Source: Rubrivivax sp. (GTDB taxonomy: Bacteria > Pseudomonadota > Gammaproteobacteria > Burkholderiales > Burkholderiaceae_C). From it: a stretch of 64,000 nucleotides of DNA. Below are positions 50,343-58,749 of this stretch, one piece after another; position 1 is the stretch's first letter, and each line of letters begins with the position of its first letter. The stretch is taken from NCBI GenBank assembly GCA_019635285.1, contig JAHBZS010000022.1, forward strand, positions 1-64,000. The letters are read 5' to 3'. The notes under the pieces were generated by a model. It had not been told where the DNA came from. It searched no databases and was given only the letters and a program-made list of their open reading frames with translations. A program made the position numbers and the translations under genes.

Positions 50343-51347
50343 TCAGGGCCGGTAGTCCGCCGCCAAAAAGCGCTGCAGCGCGGCGTTGACCTCGGCCGGC
50401 CGCTCCTGCTGGATCCAGTGGCCGGCGCCGTCGATCAGCAGCTTGGCGCGCAGCTGCGGCACCTGCGCGTCCATCTGCTCCAGGTGCTTGCGGCCCATCT
50501 TCGAGTTGATGACACCGTCGTGCGTGCCGGCGATGAACAGCGCCGGCGGCAGGATCTTGGCGCCCTGGAACGGCGCCGTCAGCGCCCAGTTGCGGTCGAG
50601 GTTGCGGTACCAGTTGAAGCCGCCGCGAAAGCCGCTGCGCCTAAAACCCGCGGCATAGGCCTCGATGTCGGCCGGCGTCAGCCATGCCGGCAGCTCCACG
50701 GGGTCGTCGCAGCCGTCGAGGAAGCCGCCGCCGGGGGCGACCATCAGGCCGAGGGCGCGGCCGGCCGGTGCGTCGCCCGAGCCGAAGACCAGCACGCGGC
50801 GCATCGCCGCCGGGATGTCGCGCTCGAACTCGGCCTCGGGCACGCCCTCGCGGTTGAAGTAGAACCAGTAGAAGTTGTCGCGGCCGTCGGCGCGCAGCAG
50901 GGCCAGCGGCGGCGCCGCGGGATGGCGCGCGCGGAAGGGCACGCTCAGCGCCGCCACGGCCTGGAACAGGTCCGGGCGCATCAGCGCCGCGCTCCAGGCC
51001 ACCATCGCGCCCCAGTCGTGGCCGACGACGGCGGCGCGCGTCTCGCCCAGCGCGGCCACCAGCGCCACCAGGTCGCCCACCAGGTCGGTGATGGCGTAGG
51101 CGTCGATGTCCCTGGGCGCCGAGCTGCCGCCGTAGCCGCGCATGTCCGGCGCCACCACGTGGTAGCCGGCCGCCGCCAGCGCCGGCATCTGGTGGCGCCA
51201 CGAATAGCCCAGCTCCGGCCAGCCGTGCACCAGCAGCACCAGCGGCCCCTGCCCCATCTCGGCGATGTGCAAGGTGATGCCATTCGCGGCAACGTCGCGC
51301 CGCGTGATGCCATCGGCGACGTCGCGCCGCGTGATTCCCTCATCCAT
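50343..51347 (-). CDS. Alpha/beta hydrolase, epoxide-hydrolase-like
   Basis: A 334-residue hydrolase. It has the oxyanion segment HGWPE (41-45), nucleophile D111 in GHDWGA, a lid with FRGGFNWYRNLDRNW providing the likely Tyr, and the His in GHWIQQE. An Asp nucleophile points to epoxide hydrolase or haloalkane dehalogenase rather than an esterase. The N-terminus has a tandem repeat (GITRRDVA twice). It is last in the operon headed by ferredoxin reductase. Confidence 0.88.
   Translation of the reverse strand: MDEGITRRDVADGITRRDVAANGITLHIAEMGQGPLVLLVHGWPELGYSWRHQMPALAAAGYHVVAPDMRGYGGSSAPRDIDAYAITDLVGDLVALVAALGETRAAVVGHDWGAMVAWSAALMRPDLFQAVAALSVPFRARHPAAPPLALLRADGRDNFYWFYFNREGVPEAEFERDIPAAMRRVLVFGSGDAPAGRALGLMVAPGGGFLDGCDDPVELPAWLTPADIEAYAAGFRRSGFRGGFNWYRNLDRNWALTAPFQGAKILPPALFIAGTHDGVINSKMGRKHLEQMDAQVPQLRAKLLIDGAGHWIQQERPAEVNAALQRFLAADYRP
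51288..51341 (-). repeat. 27-bp tandem duplication in the hydrolase N-terminus
   Basis: Two adjacent 27-base units (51315-51341 and 51288-51314) match at 24 positions and encode EGITRRDVA and DGITRRDVA. A third partial copy (NGIT) follows. It looks like a recent slippage duplication that keeps frame. Confidence 0.8.
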
Positions 51348-51360
51348 GCGTCCTCTCCGC

Positions 51361-52590
51361 TCAGGCCACGCGCTCGACGCGATAGCCCTCCTGTTGCAAG
51401 TCCCGCAGCATCTGGTCCACGTGCGCCGCGCCGCGCGTCTGCACCACCACCTCGATCTGCGCGCGCTCCACCGACAGCGAACTGAAGGCGCGCTGGTGCT
51501 GCACCTCGTCGATGTTGGCGCCCAGCCGACCCAGCGCCGACGCCACCTCGGCCAAGGTGCCCGGCACGTCGCGCACGTCGAAGCGCAGCCGCACCAGACG
51601 GCCCGACTTGACCATGCCGCGGTGGATGATCTCGGCCAGCATCAGCGGCTCGATGTTGCCGCCGCTCAGCACCAGCCCGACGTGGCGGCCGGCGAAGCGC
51701 TCGCGCTCGGCCAGCAGCGCGGCCAGGCCGGCAGCGCCGGCGCCTTCGACCACGGTCTTCTCGATCTCCAGCAGCATCAGGATGGCCTGCTCGATGGCGT
51801 CCTCGTCGACCAGCAGCACCTGCTGCACGTGCTGGCGCAGCAGCGGCACCGTCAGCCCGCCCGGGGACTTGACCGCAATGCCGTCGGCCACCGTCGCCTG
51901 GCCGCATGCGCGTGCGCCGTCGTGCAGCGCATTCCACACCGGCGGAAAGCGCTCGGCCTGCACGCCGTACAGCTGCAGATCGGGGCGCAGCGCATGCGCC
52001 GCCACGCCGATGCCGGACAGCAGGCCGCCGCCGCCGATGGGCACGAGCAAGGTGTCCAGGGCGGGCACCTGCGCCAGCATCTCCAACGCGATGCTGCCCT
52101 GCCCGGCCATCACCGCCACGTCGTCGTAGGGGTGCACCAGCGTGAGCCCGCGCTCGGCGGCCAGCGCCAGGCCGTGCAGCCGCGCCTCGTCGAAGGTGTC
52201 GCCGACCAGCAGCACCTCGGCGCCGAAGCGGCGCGTGTTGTCCACCTTCACCGCCGGCGCGAAGCGCGGCATGACGATGGTGGCCGGCACGCCCATGCGC
52301 TGCGCGTGGTAGGCCACGCCTTGCGCATGGTTGCCGGCCGATACCGCCAGTACGCCGCGCGCCGCCTCGTCGGCCGTCAGCTGGGCCATGCGGTTGAAGG
52401 CGCCGCGTTCCTTGAAGGACGCGGTGAACTGGTGGTTCTCGAACTTCAGGTAGACCTCGCAGCCGCACAGCTGCGACAGCGTGCGCGAGTGCAGGCACGG
52501 CGTGGTCACCACCTGGCCGGCCATGCGCGCCGCGGCCGCGCGGATGGCGTCCAGACTCACGGCGTCGGTGGGCGCGGCCGCCGGCTGCAT
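51361..52590 (-). CDS. Threonine ammonia-lyase-like PLP enzyme with ACT domain
   Basis: A 409-residue fold-type II PLP enzyme. The Schiff-base Lys is K60 in ASFKERGA. The phosphate-binding Gly loop is in VPIGGGGLLSG, and LSGGNIEP comes near residue 320. A C-terminal ACT-like regulatory domain occupies about 335-405. By sequence it should deaminate Thr or Ser to 2-oxo acids. Its presence between a DUF6285 gene and an epoxide hydrolase suggests it may act on another hydroxy amino acid here, but this is not shown. Confidence 0.9.
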   Translation of the reverse strand: MQPAAAPTDAVSLDAIRAAAARMAGQVVTTPCLHSRTLSQLCGCEVYLKFENHQFTASFKERGAFNRMAQLTADEAARGVLAVSAGNHAQGVAYHAQRMGVPATIVMPRFAPAVKVDNTRRFGAEVLLVGDTFDEARLHGLALAAERGLTLVHPYDDVAVMAGQGSIALEMLAQVPALDTLLVPIGGGGLLSGIGVAAHALRPDLQLYGVQAERFPPVWNALHDGARACGQATVADGIAVKSPGGLTVPLLRQHVQQVLLVDEDAIEQAILMLLEIEKTVVEGAGAAGLAALLAERERFAGRHVGLVLSGGNIEPLMLAEIIHRGMVKSGRLVRLRFDVRDVPGTLAEVASALGRLGANIDEVQHQRAFSSLSVERAQIEVVVQTRGAAHVDQMLRDLQQEGYRVERVA

Positions 52591-52962
52591 TCAGGCCTCC
52601 TTCGCGCGCCGGTAGCTTGCGTAGCTCGGCTGGTCCACCGCCAGCTTGTCCAGCGTGCTCTGCCACAGGTGCGCCGGCAGCCCCGGGGTCTGCAGGTTGA
52701 TGCGGCCGTCGGCGATGCGCTCGCACAGCAGCGCGTTCAGCTCGGCCAGGCTGCCGTCGGCCTGCAGCAGCGTGCGCAGGCGCTGCCGTTCCTGGGCGTC
52801 GGCCGCGGGCGCCAGCTGCAGCTGCCGGCGCACGATGTCCACCATGTTCGCGGCCACGCGCGCGTGGTACGCGGCATGGCCCGGCAGCTGGGGAATGGCC
52901 TGCTCGCGCAGGAACAGCGCCACCGCGGCGAGCAGGTCCTCGGTGTCGGGCCGCTGGTGCAT
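52591..52962 (-). CDS. DUF6285 protein, partner of the adjacent kinase
   Basis: A 123-residue helical protein beginning MHQRPDTEDLLAAVALFLRE and containing HARVAANMVDIVRRQL, the pattern of DUF6285. Such proteins are regularly encoded next to APH-fold acyl-CoA kinases. I recall LvaB, the small partner of the 4-hydroxyacyl-CoA kinase LvaA of Pseudomonas putida, as being of this type. It touches the kinase stop (one-base overlap) and the next gene's start, so the three are translationally linked. Confidence 0.82.
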   Translation of the reverse strand: MHQRPDTEDLLAAVALFLREQAIPQLPGHAAYHARVAANMVDIVRRQLQLAPAADAQERQRLRTLLQADGSLAELNALLCERIADGRINLQTPGLPAHLWQSTLDKLAVDQPSYASYRRAKEA

Positions 52963-53984
52963 CAGGCGGCCTGGCGCGGGCGTGGCACCAGCAGCTCCAG
53001 CAGGTCGATCTCGGCCTCGGAGGCGCGCCGGCCGATGGCCGCGCGCTCGGCATTGCGCTCGGCGCCGCTGAGGTACGAATGCGCCATCGACTGGCAGATC
53101 ACGCCCCACTTCAAGCTGCCCAGCACCTCCCAGTAGTGCACGCGTTCGGCATCGACCTGGCCGCCGGCTTCGGCATAACCGGCGAACAGCTCCTCGCGCG
53201 TGCCGAAGCCGCCCACCGGCAGCTCCAGCCGGCCGTAGCGCCAGCTGGTCACGCACAGCCAGCCCAGGTCCTCCATCGGGTCGCCCAGATGCGCCAGCTC
53301 CCAGTCCAGCACCGCGCGCAGGCCGTCTTCGCCGACGATCAGGTTGCCATTGCGGAAGTCGCCGTGCACCAGGCGCAGGTCGGCGGTCTGGGCGGGCGCG
53401 TGCGTCTTCAGCCAGCGCAAGGCCAGCTCGAACACCGGCTGCCGCAGGCCGTGGCTGCGGTACTGCGCCTCGTAGTGCGCCAGCTCCTCGGCCGGCGGCG
53501 CGCGGCGCAGCGGCGGCAAGGTGGCGGGCGCGATGCGGTGGATGCGCGCCAGGGCCTGGCCGCATTGCCGCGCCAGCCGCCCGCGCGCGTTGGCCAAGGC
53601 GGGCTCGGTGACGATGCGGCGGCCGAGCGTCTCGCCGGCGATGCGCTGCATGAAGAAACCCTCGCCCATCGCCTCCGCCGGCTGCAGCACCCAGGGCACG
53701 GCCGGCGCGGGCACGCCGGCCGCGGCCACCAGGCCCAGCAGCACGGCCTGCGTGGCCAGCGTGGCGTTGCCCTCGGCACGCTGTGCCGAGCCGGCCGGCG
53801 CGCGCCGCAGGATCAGCGGCAGCGCGCTGCCATCGTCCAGCCGCAGGTCGAAGGACCAGGTCTCCTGGCTGGCGCCACCCGACAGGCGCCGCAGGTCGGC
53901 GATGTCGCGCCCGCCGGCGTGCAGCTGCGGGGCCAGCGCGCCCAGCTGCTGCTGCAGCTGCTGCTGCGCACTCAGCTCAGCCAT
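52962..53984 (-). CDS. APH-fold phosphotransferase, ACAD10/LvaA-like
   Basis: A 340-residue kinase. The nucleotide lobe has LSGGASQETWSFD, the catalytic loop is HGDFRNGNLIV (207-217) and the metal motif is LDWELAHLGDPMEDLGW. This is the branch linked to acyl-CoA metabolism (LvaA, the kinase part of ACAD10/11), which phosphorylates hydroxyacyl-CoA. It is clearly different from the kinase at 44061-45059. The start overlaps the reductase end by 13 bases. Confidence 0.88.
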   Translation of the reverse strand: MAELSAQQQLQQQLGALAPQLHAGGRDIADLRRLSGGASQETWSFDLRLDDGSALPLILRRAPAGSAQRAEGNATLATQAVLLGLVAAAGVPAPAVPWVLQPAEAMGEGFFMQRIAGETLGRRIVTEPALANARGRLARQCGQALARIHRIAPATLPPLRRAPPAEELAHYEAQYRSHGLRQPVFELALRWLKTHAPAQTADLRLVHGDFRNGNLIVGEDGLRAVLDWELAHLGDPMEDLGWLCVTSWRYGRLELPVGGFGTREELFAGYAEAGGQVDAERVHYWEVLGSLKWGVICQSMAHSYLSGAERNAERAAIGRRASEAEIDLLELLVPRPRQAA

Positions 53985-55195
53985 GTCTTGAATTCGGAGG
54001 CCGGGTCGGCGGCCATCGCCTTGGGCACGCTGGCGCCGCGCTCGAGCAGCTTCTTCGCGGTGACGAAGGCCGCGGCGTCGCTCATCGCGTCGACCGCCTG
54101 CAACTGCTCGCCGCGGTAGTACCAGACCGACTGGCTGCGCTCGGTCTTGCCCGGCCGCACGACCACGTCGTCGTAGCCGCGGTGCAGGCCGGCGATCTGC
54201 AGCTTGCAGTCGTACTGGTCCGACCAGAACCACGGCAGCGCGGCATAGGGCTTGTCCTGGCCGGCGACGGTGTGGGCCGCGACGGCGGCCTGGTCGTTGG
54301 CGTTCTGCACCGATTCGAGCCGGGTGTGCTGGCCGCGGTAGTCGAAGCTGCAGCAGTCGCCGGCCGCCAGGATCAGCGGGTCGGAGGTGCGGCAGTGCGC
54401 ATCGACGACGATGCCGTTGTCCACGCGCAGGCCGCAGGCCTGTGCCAGTTCGACGTTGGGGGTCACGCCGATGCCCACCAGCACCACGTCGGCATCGATG
54501 CGGCTGCCGTCTTCCAGTTCGGCGCCGCAGACCCGGTCGCCATCGGCCAGCAGGCGGCGCAGGGCCACGCCTTCGCGCACGTCGACGCCATGGCTGCGGT
54601 GCAGCTGGCGGAACCAGTCCGACGTGGCCGGCGCGGCCACGCGCTGCAGGATGCGCGGCGCGGCTTCGAGCAGCGTCACCTGCAGGCCCCGGGTGGCCGC
54701 TACCGCCGCGGCCTCCAGGCCGATGTAGCCGCCGCCCACCACCAGCAGCCGCTGGCCCGCAACGAGGTGCGGCGCCAGCGCGTCGGCATGGGCCAGGCTG
54801 CGCATCGGCAGCACGTGGCGCAGCTCGCCGCCGATGTCCGCCGGCAGACGGCGCGGCGTGGCGCCGGTCAGCAGCACCAGCTGGCTGTAGTCGAGCTGCG
54901 TGCCGTCGGACAGCCGCACGCGGCGCGCCTCGCGGTCGATGGCCTCGGCGCGCACGTTCAGCCGCAGGTCGATCTGCTGCTCTTCGTACCAGGCGGCGGC
55001 GCGGATCAGGATCTGCTCGACCGGCAGGCCATCGGCCAGGTATTTCTTCGACAGCGGCGGCCGGTGGTAGGGCAGCACGGGCTCGTCGCTGACGAGCACC
55101 ACCGGGCCGGCGTAGCCGGCACGGCGCACGCTGTTGGCAAAGGCCGCGGCGGCATGGCCGCCGCCGATCAGCACCACCGGTGCAGTGCTTGGCAT
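53972..55195 (-). CDS. FAD-dependent ferredoxin reductase (putidaredoxin reductase type)
   Basis: A 407-residue NAD(P)H:ferredoxin reductase. The FAD site is VVLIGGGHAAAAFA with HRPPLSKKYL, and the NAD site is LLVVGGGYIGLEAAAVAA. The second FAD segment is ILAAGDCCSF. The C-terminal domain is of the rubredoxin/putidaredoxin reductase kind. GGAGA precedes ATG 55195. It heads the minus-strand operon and is the obvious electron source for the ferredoxin-P450 pair 6 kb away. Confidence 0.92.
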   Translation of the reverse strand: MPSTAPVVLIGGGHAAAAFANSVRRAGYAGPVVLVSDEPVLPYHRPPLSKKYLADGLPVEQILIRAAAWYEEQQIDLRLNVRAEAIDREARRVRLSDGTQLDYSQLVLLTGATPRRLPADIGGELRHVLPMRSLAHADALAPHLVAGQRLLVVGGGYIGLEAAAVAATRGLQVTLLEAAPRILQRVAAPATSDWFRQLHRSHGVDVREGVALRRLLADGDRVCGAELEDGSRIDADVVLVGIGVTPNVELAQACGLRVDNGIVVDAHCRTSDPLILAAGDCCSFDYRGQHTRLESVQNANDQAAVAAHTVAGQDKPYAALPWFWSDQYDCKLQIAGLHRGYDDVVVRPGKTERSQSVWYYRGEQLQAVDAMSDAAAFVTAKKLLERGASVPKAMAADPASEFKTWLS

Positions 55196-55320
55196 GAGAG
55201 GTCTCCTTGCGCAATGGCTCGCTTCACTATACCCACTGGCGCCGGTCTGGCGGCCGGGGCGACCCTGACCGGCGCGGGCCGTCTGCGCAGGGACCGGCCG
55301 GGTTCCGCCACGCGGCGCTG

Positions 55321-56340
55321 TCAGATTCCCTGTGCGCTCTTCAGCGTCTTCATGCGGTCCACCGACTGCAGCTTCAGCGTCTGCGGCTGGCCGGCGCGCA
55401 CGATGTCCAGCGTGACCTCGCGCTCCGGCGCGCCGCCGGCCCACAAGGTCTTCCACAGCACTTCAAGGGCGTGGACCGCGGTGCCGTCGATGCGCAGGAT
55501 GCGGTCGCCCGGCTCCAGGCCGGCCACCTCCGCCGGGCTGTCGCTGTTGACGCGCACCACGCGGATCGTGCCTTCGGCCTCGACGCAGCTGACGCCCATC
55601 CAGGCACGCCGGCTCAGGCTGCTGCTGCCGCGGCTGCGCAGTTCGGGCAGGATGGGCAGCAGCAGATCGATGGGCACGAACAGGTTGCCGCTCTGCGGTG
55701 GCGCGCCCGGGCCGGCGGCATCCTTCAGCAGCAGCGAGCCGATGCCCACCAGTTCGCCGCGCCCGTTGAACAGCCCCGCGCCGCTGTGGTCGGGCCGCGC
55801 CGGCGCGGTGAAGAGGGCGCCGTCGAGGTGATATTCCCAGTAGCCGGAGAAGCTGCGCCGCGACAGCAGCTGCGCCGCGCTGACGGCGCCGTCTTCGCCG
55901 CCGCTGACGATCATCAGCGGCTCGCCGCGGGCCAGCGCGGCGGCGCTGCCGTAGGGCGCGGGCTCGATGCGCAGCGGCGCCAGCGGCTGCACCAGGCCAA
56001 AGCCGGTGGCCACGTCGTAGCCCACCAGTCGCGCCGGCACCTCGCGCTCGTCGTCGGTGATCAGTTGCACCTGCTCGGCTTCGAGGACCAGGTAGCCGAT
56101 GGTCAGCACCAGGTCACCGCTGCCGATGACCACGCCCGAACCCTGCCGCGTGCGCCCCAAGGTGGCGGCCGACCGGGCGTCCTCGACGGCCAGCACGCGC
56201 ACCCCGACCACCGCCGCGCTGGCGCGTTGCAGCGCGCGTGACTGGGCTTCGATGTCCGAAGGCGGTTCGGCGGCATGGCCGTGCCAGGCCAGCGCAAGAC
56301 CGAGCAGCAGCGACGGCAGGCGCAGCGAACGCGCGGACAT
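55321..56340 (-). CDS. HtrA-like periplasmic protein with degenerate protease site and PDZ domain
   Basis: A 339-residue exported protein: signal peptide ending GHAAEPP, a trypsin-like domain (about 40-235), then one PDZ domain (about 245-325, VNSDSPAEVAGLEPGDRILRIDG). Against DegP, the catalytic His position is Tyr83 (TIGYLV) and the Asp position is Gly113; only Ser186 (DHSGAGLF) remains. It is therefore probably not a protease and may bind or scaffold. GGAGGTG gives a strong ribosome site before ATG 56340. Confidence 0.85.
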   Translation of the reverse strand: MSARSLRLPSLLLGLALAWHGHAAEPPSDIEAQSRALQRASAAVVGVRVLAVEDARSAATLGRTRQGSGVVIGSGDLVLTIGYLVLEAEQVQLITDDEREVPARLVGYDVATGFGLVQPLAPLRIEPAPYGSAAALARGEPLMIVSGGEDGAVSAAQLLSRRSFSGYWEYHLDGALFTAPARPDHSGAGLFNGRGELVGIGSLLLKDAAGPGAPPQSGNLFVPIDLLLPILPELRSRGSSSLSRRAWMGVSCVEAEGTIRVVRVNSDSPAEVAGLEPGDRILRIDGTAVHALEVLWKTLWAGGAPEREVTLDIVRAGQPQTLKLQSVDRMKTLKSAQGI

Positions 56341-56400
56341 GGCACACCTCCGGCAGCGACGGTTGGCGGCCATCATAGGACGGCCGCGCCGAGCCTGCCT

Positions 56401-56994
56401 TCAGCGGCGCCGCGACCCTCCGAACGGCGTCTGGCCGCGCCAGTAGCGGATGGTCAGGTAGCCGCCGAGCATGCCGCCCAGATGCGCGAAGTGCGCCACG
56501 CCGCTGCGGCCGGACAGGCCGAACAGCAGCTCGATGACGCCGAAGACGATGACGAAGGTGCGTGCCTTCATCGGGATCGGCGGGAACAGCGGCATGATGG
56601 TGCGGTTGGGAAACAGCATGCCGAAGGCCAGCAGCAGGCCGAACAGCGCGCCCGAGGCACCGACCGTGGGCACGTTCGAGCCCGTCAGCCAGGTGACCAG
56701 CAGCTGCGCCAGCGCCGCGCTCAGCAGGCTGGCCAGCAGGAACTGGGCGTAGCGCGTGCGGCCCCACAGCCGCTCGAGCTCGGAGCCGAACATCCACAGG
56801 CCGAGCATGTTGAAGAACAGGTGCAGGATGCTGCCGTGCAGGAAGCCGTAGCTGACCAGCTGCCACGGCCAGAACAGCCCCGACTGCAGCGGCCACAGCG
56901 CGAACAGGATCTCCAGCCGCACGAACTGGTCGACGCAGAACACCGCGGTGCAGATCAGCATCAGGGCCTGGGTCAGCGGCGGGATCGGCGGCAT
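56401..56994 (-). CDS. Rhomboid intramembrane serine protease
   Basis: A 197-residue six-helix rhomboid. The catalytic Ser is S114 in GASGALFG and the His is H171 in HLGGMLGG; N62 sits in HLFFNMLGLWMFG. It cleaves membrane-protein substrates within the bilayer. It lies 60 bases upstream of the HtrA-like gene on the same strand. Start taken at ATG 56994 (MPPIPPLTQALM). Confidence 0.92.
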   Translation of the reverse strand: MPPIPPLTQALMLICTAVFCVDQFVRLEILFALWPLQSGLFWPWQLVSYGFLHGSILHLFFNMLGLWMFGSELERLWGRTRYAQFLLASLLSAALAQLLVTWLTGSNVPTVGASGALFGLLLAFGMLFPNRTIMPLFPPIPMKARTFVIVFGVIELLFGLSGRSGVAHFAHLGGMLGGYLTIRYWRGQTPFGGSRRR

Positions 56995-57039
56995 GTCGAT
57001 GTCGAGGCGATCAGCGCCGCAGAGCAGCAAGCGCTAGGG

Positions 57040-57124
57040 TGGTGCCCGGGGCCGGACTCGAACCGGCACGCCTTGCGGCGGGGGATTTTGAGTCCCCTGC
57101 GTCTACCGATTTCGCCACCCGGGC
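57040..57124 (-). tRNA. tRNA-Leu (anticodon CAA)
   Basis: A class II cloverleaf on the minus strand. The acceptor GCCCGGG pairs with CCCGGGC. A long variable arm is present, the T-arm is GGTTCGAGTCC, and the loop CTCAAAA has anticodon CAA (complement of 57088-57090), reading UUG. CCA is encoded. Confidence 0.95.
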
Positions 57125-57225
57125 TGTGGGTGCGGCCATTGGCACGCGAGGGCGCGGATTATGGCACGTGGCCCGCAGGGTCACGGCGGCAGGCTGCCAC
57201 AATAGGGCGCAGGAACACGCACGAC

Positions 57226-58146
57226 ATGGCCGCGAAAAAACCACCGATCTACAAGTCGCTGCGCGACACCATCGGCGCGACGCCGCTGGTGCGTCTGCAA
57301 CGCCTGCCCGGCGCCGACAACGAGGCGCGCGGCAACATCATCCTGGGCAAGCTGGAGGGCAACAACCCGGCCGGCTCGGTGAAGGACCGGCCGGCGCTGA
57401 GCATGATCCTGCGCGCGGCCGAGCGCGGCGAGATCCAGCCGGGCGACACGCTCATCGAGGCCACCTCGGGCAACACCGGCATCGCGCTGGCCATGGCGGC
57501 GGCGATGATGGGCTACCGCATGATCCTGGTCATGCCCGAGGACCTGTCGATCGAACGCGCGCAGACCATGAAGGCCTATGGCGCCGAACTGGTGCTGACG
57601 CCGCGCTCCGGCGGCATGGAATACGCGCGCGACCTGGCCGACCAGATGGTCGCCGACGGCAAGGGCCGCGTGCTCGACCAGTTCGCCAACCCCGACAACC
57701 CGCGCATCCACTACGAGACCACCGGCCCGGAGATCTGGCACGACACGGCGGGACAGGTCACGCATTTCGTCAGCGCCATGGGCACCACCGGCACGATCAC
57801 CGGCGTGTCCCGCTACCTGAAGGAAAAGAACCCGGCGGTGCGCATCGTCGGCGCGCAGCCCAGCGAGGGCTCGCGCATCCCGGGCATCCGCAAGTGGCCG
57901 CAAGCCTACCTGCCGAAGATCTACGACCCGAAGCACGTGGACGAGATCGTGCTCGTCAGCCAGGCCGATGCCGAGGACATGGCGCGGCGCCTGGCGCGCG
58001 AGGAGGGCCTCTTCGCCGGCATCTCCGCCGCCGGCGCCTGCTGGGTGGCGCTGCAGCTGGCGCGGTCGGTGGAGAAGGCGACCATCGTGTTCGTCGTCTG
58101 CGACCGCGGCGACCGTTATCTGTCGACCGGGGTATTTCCCGCATGA
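57226..58146 (+). CDS. cysM: Cysteine synthase B (O-acetylserine sulfhydrylase)
   Basis: A 306-residue PLP enzyme. The Schiff-base Lys is K53 in AGSVKDRPAL, the substrate loop is EATSGNTGIALA and the phosphate loop is MGTTGTITGVSRYL. Residue pattern (KDRPAL, QPSEGSRIPGIRKWP) is that of CysM rather than CysK. It makes cysteine from O-acetylserine and sulfide or thiosulfate. Confidence 0.94.
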   Translation: MAAKKPPIYKSLRDTIGATPLVRLQRLPGADNEARGNIILGKLEGNNPAGSVKDRPALSMILRAAERGEIQPGDTLIEATSGNTGIALAMAAAMMGYRMILVMPEDLSIERAQTMKAYGAELVLTPRSGGMEYARDLADQMVADGKGRVLDQFANPDNPRIHYETTGPEIWHDTAGQVTHFVSAMGTTGTITGVSRYLKEKNPAVRIVGAQPSEGSRIPGIRKWPQAYLPKIYDPKHVDEIVLVSQADAEDMARRLAREEGLFAGISAAGACWVALQLARSVEKATIVFVVCDRGDRYLSTGVFPA

Positions 58147-58201
58147 GCGCGCCGGGCGGTACCCAGCGACTCATCCCGAAGCACACGATGCGGAGCGCCG
58201 T

Positions 58202-58735
58202 ATGAACTACCGTTTCTGTCCGCAGTGCGCAACGCCGCTGGAATGGCTGCCGGCCATGGAAGACGGCGGCAGCAAGGAGCGGCTGCGCTGCGTGGGCTGC
58301 GGCTGGACGCATTGGAACAACCCGACGCCAGTGCTGGCGGCGGTGATCGAATGCGCCGACCGCGAGGGCCGGCTGCTGCTGGCCAAGAACGCCGCGTGGA
58401 AGGGCAATGTGTTCGCGCTGATCACCGGCTTCATGGAGGCCGGCGAGACGCCGCAGGAAGGCGTCGCGCGCGAGATCGCCGAAGAAACCTCGCTGCAGGT
58501 GGACGCGCTGAAGCTGATCGGCGTCTACGACTTCCAGCGCATGAACCAGGTGATCATCGCCTACCACGCGGTCGCGCGCGGCGAGGTAAAGCTGTCGCCG
58601 GAGCTGGCCGAGTACCGACTGTTCGCGCCGCAGGACGTGCGCTGCTGGCGTGCCGGCACCGGCTATGCGCTGGCCGACTGGCTGCGCTCGCGCGGCCACG
58701 AGCCGCAGTTCTTCGATCCTCCCGGACGTTCTTGA
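58202..58735 (+). CDS. Nudix hydrolase with zinc ribbon
   Basis: A 177-residue protein. An N-terminal zinc ribbon (C6, C9, C30, C33) precedes a full Nudix box (76-98, GFMEAGETPQEGVAREIAEE then TSL). This resembles NAD-pyrophosphatase-like (NudC-type) Nudix enzymes but is shorter. The substrate is not clear. It is 55 bases after cysM and 14 before tusA, probably one transcript. Confidence 0.9.
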   Translation: MNYRFCPQCATPLEWLPAMEDGGSKERLRCVGCGWTHWNNPTPVLAAVIECADREGRLLLAKNAAWKGNVFALITGFMEAGETPQEGVAREIAEETSLQVDALKLIGVYDFQRMNQVIIAYHAVARGEVKLSPELAEYRLFAPQDVRCWRAGTGYALADWLRSRGHEPQFFDPPGRS

Positions 58736-58749
58736 GGGCCCGAGCGACG

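Noticed and set aside
51288-51341. Possible CRISPR-like repeat
   Set aside because: Only two adjacent in-frame copies with no spacers; it is a coding tandem duplication.
57013-57035. Terminator of tRNA-Leu
   Set aside because: A 5-bp hairpin is present (AGCGC/GCGCT), but it lacks a T run and is too weak to call.
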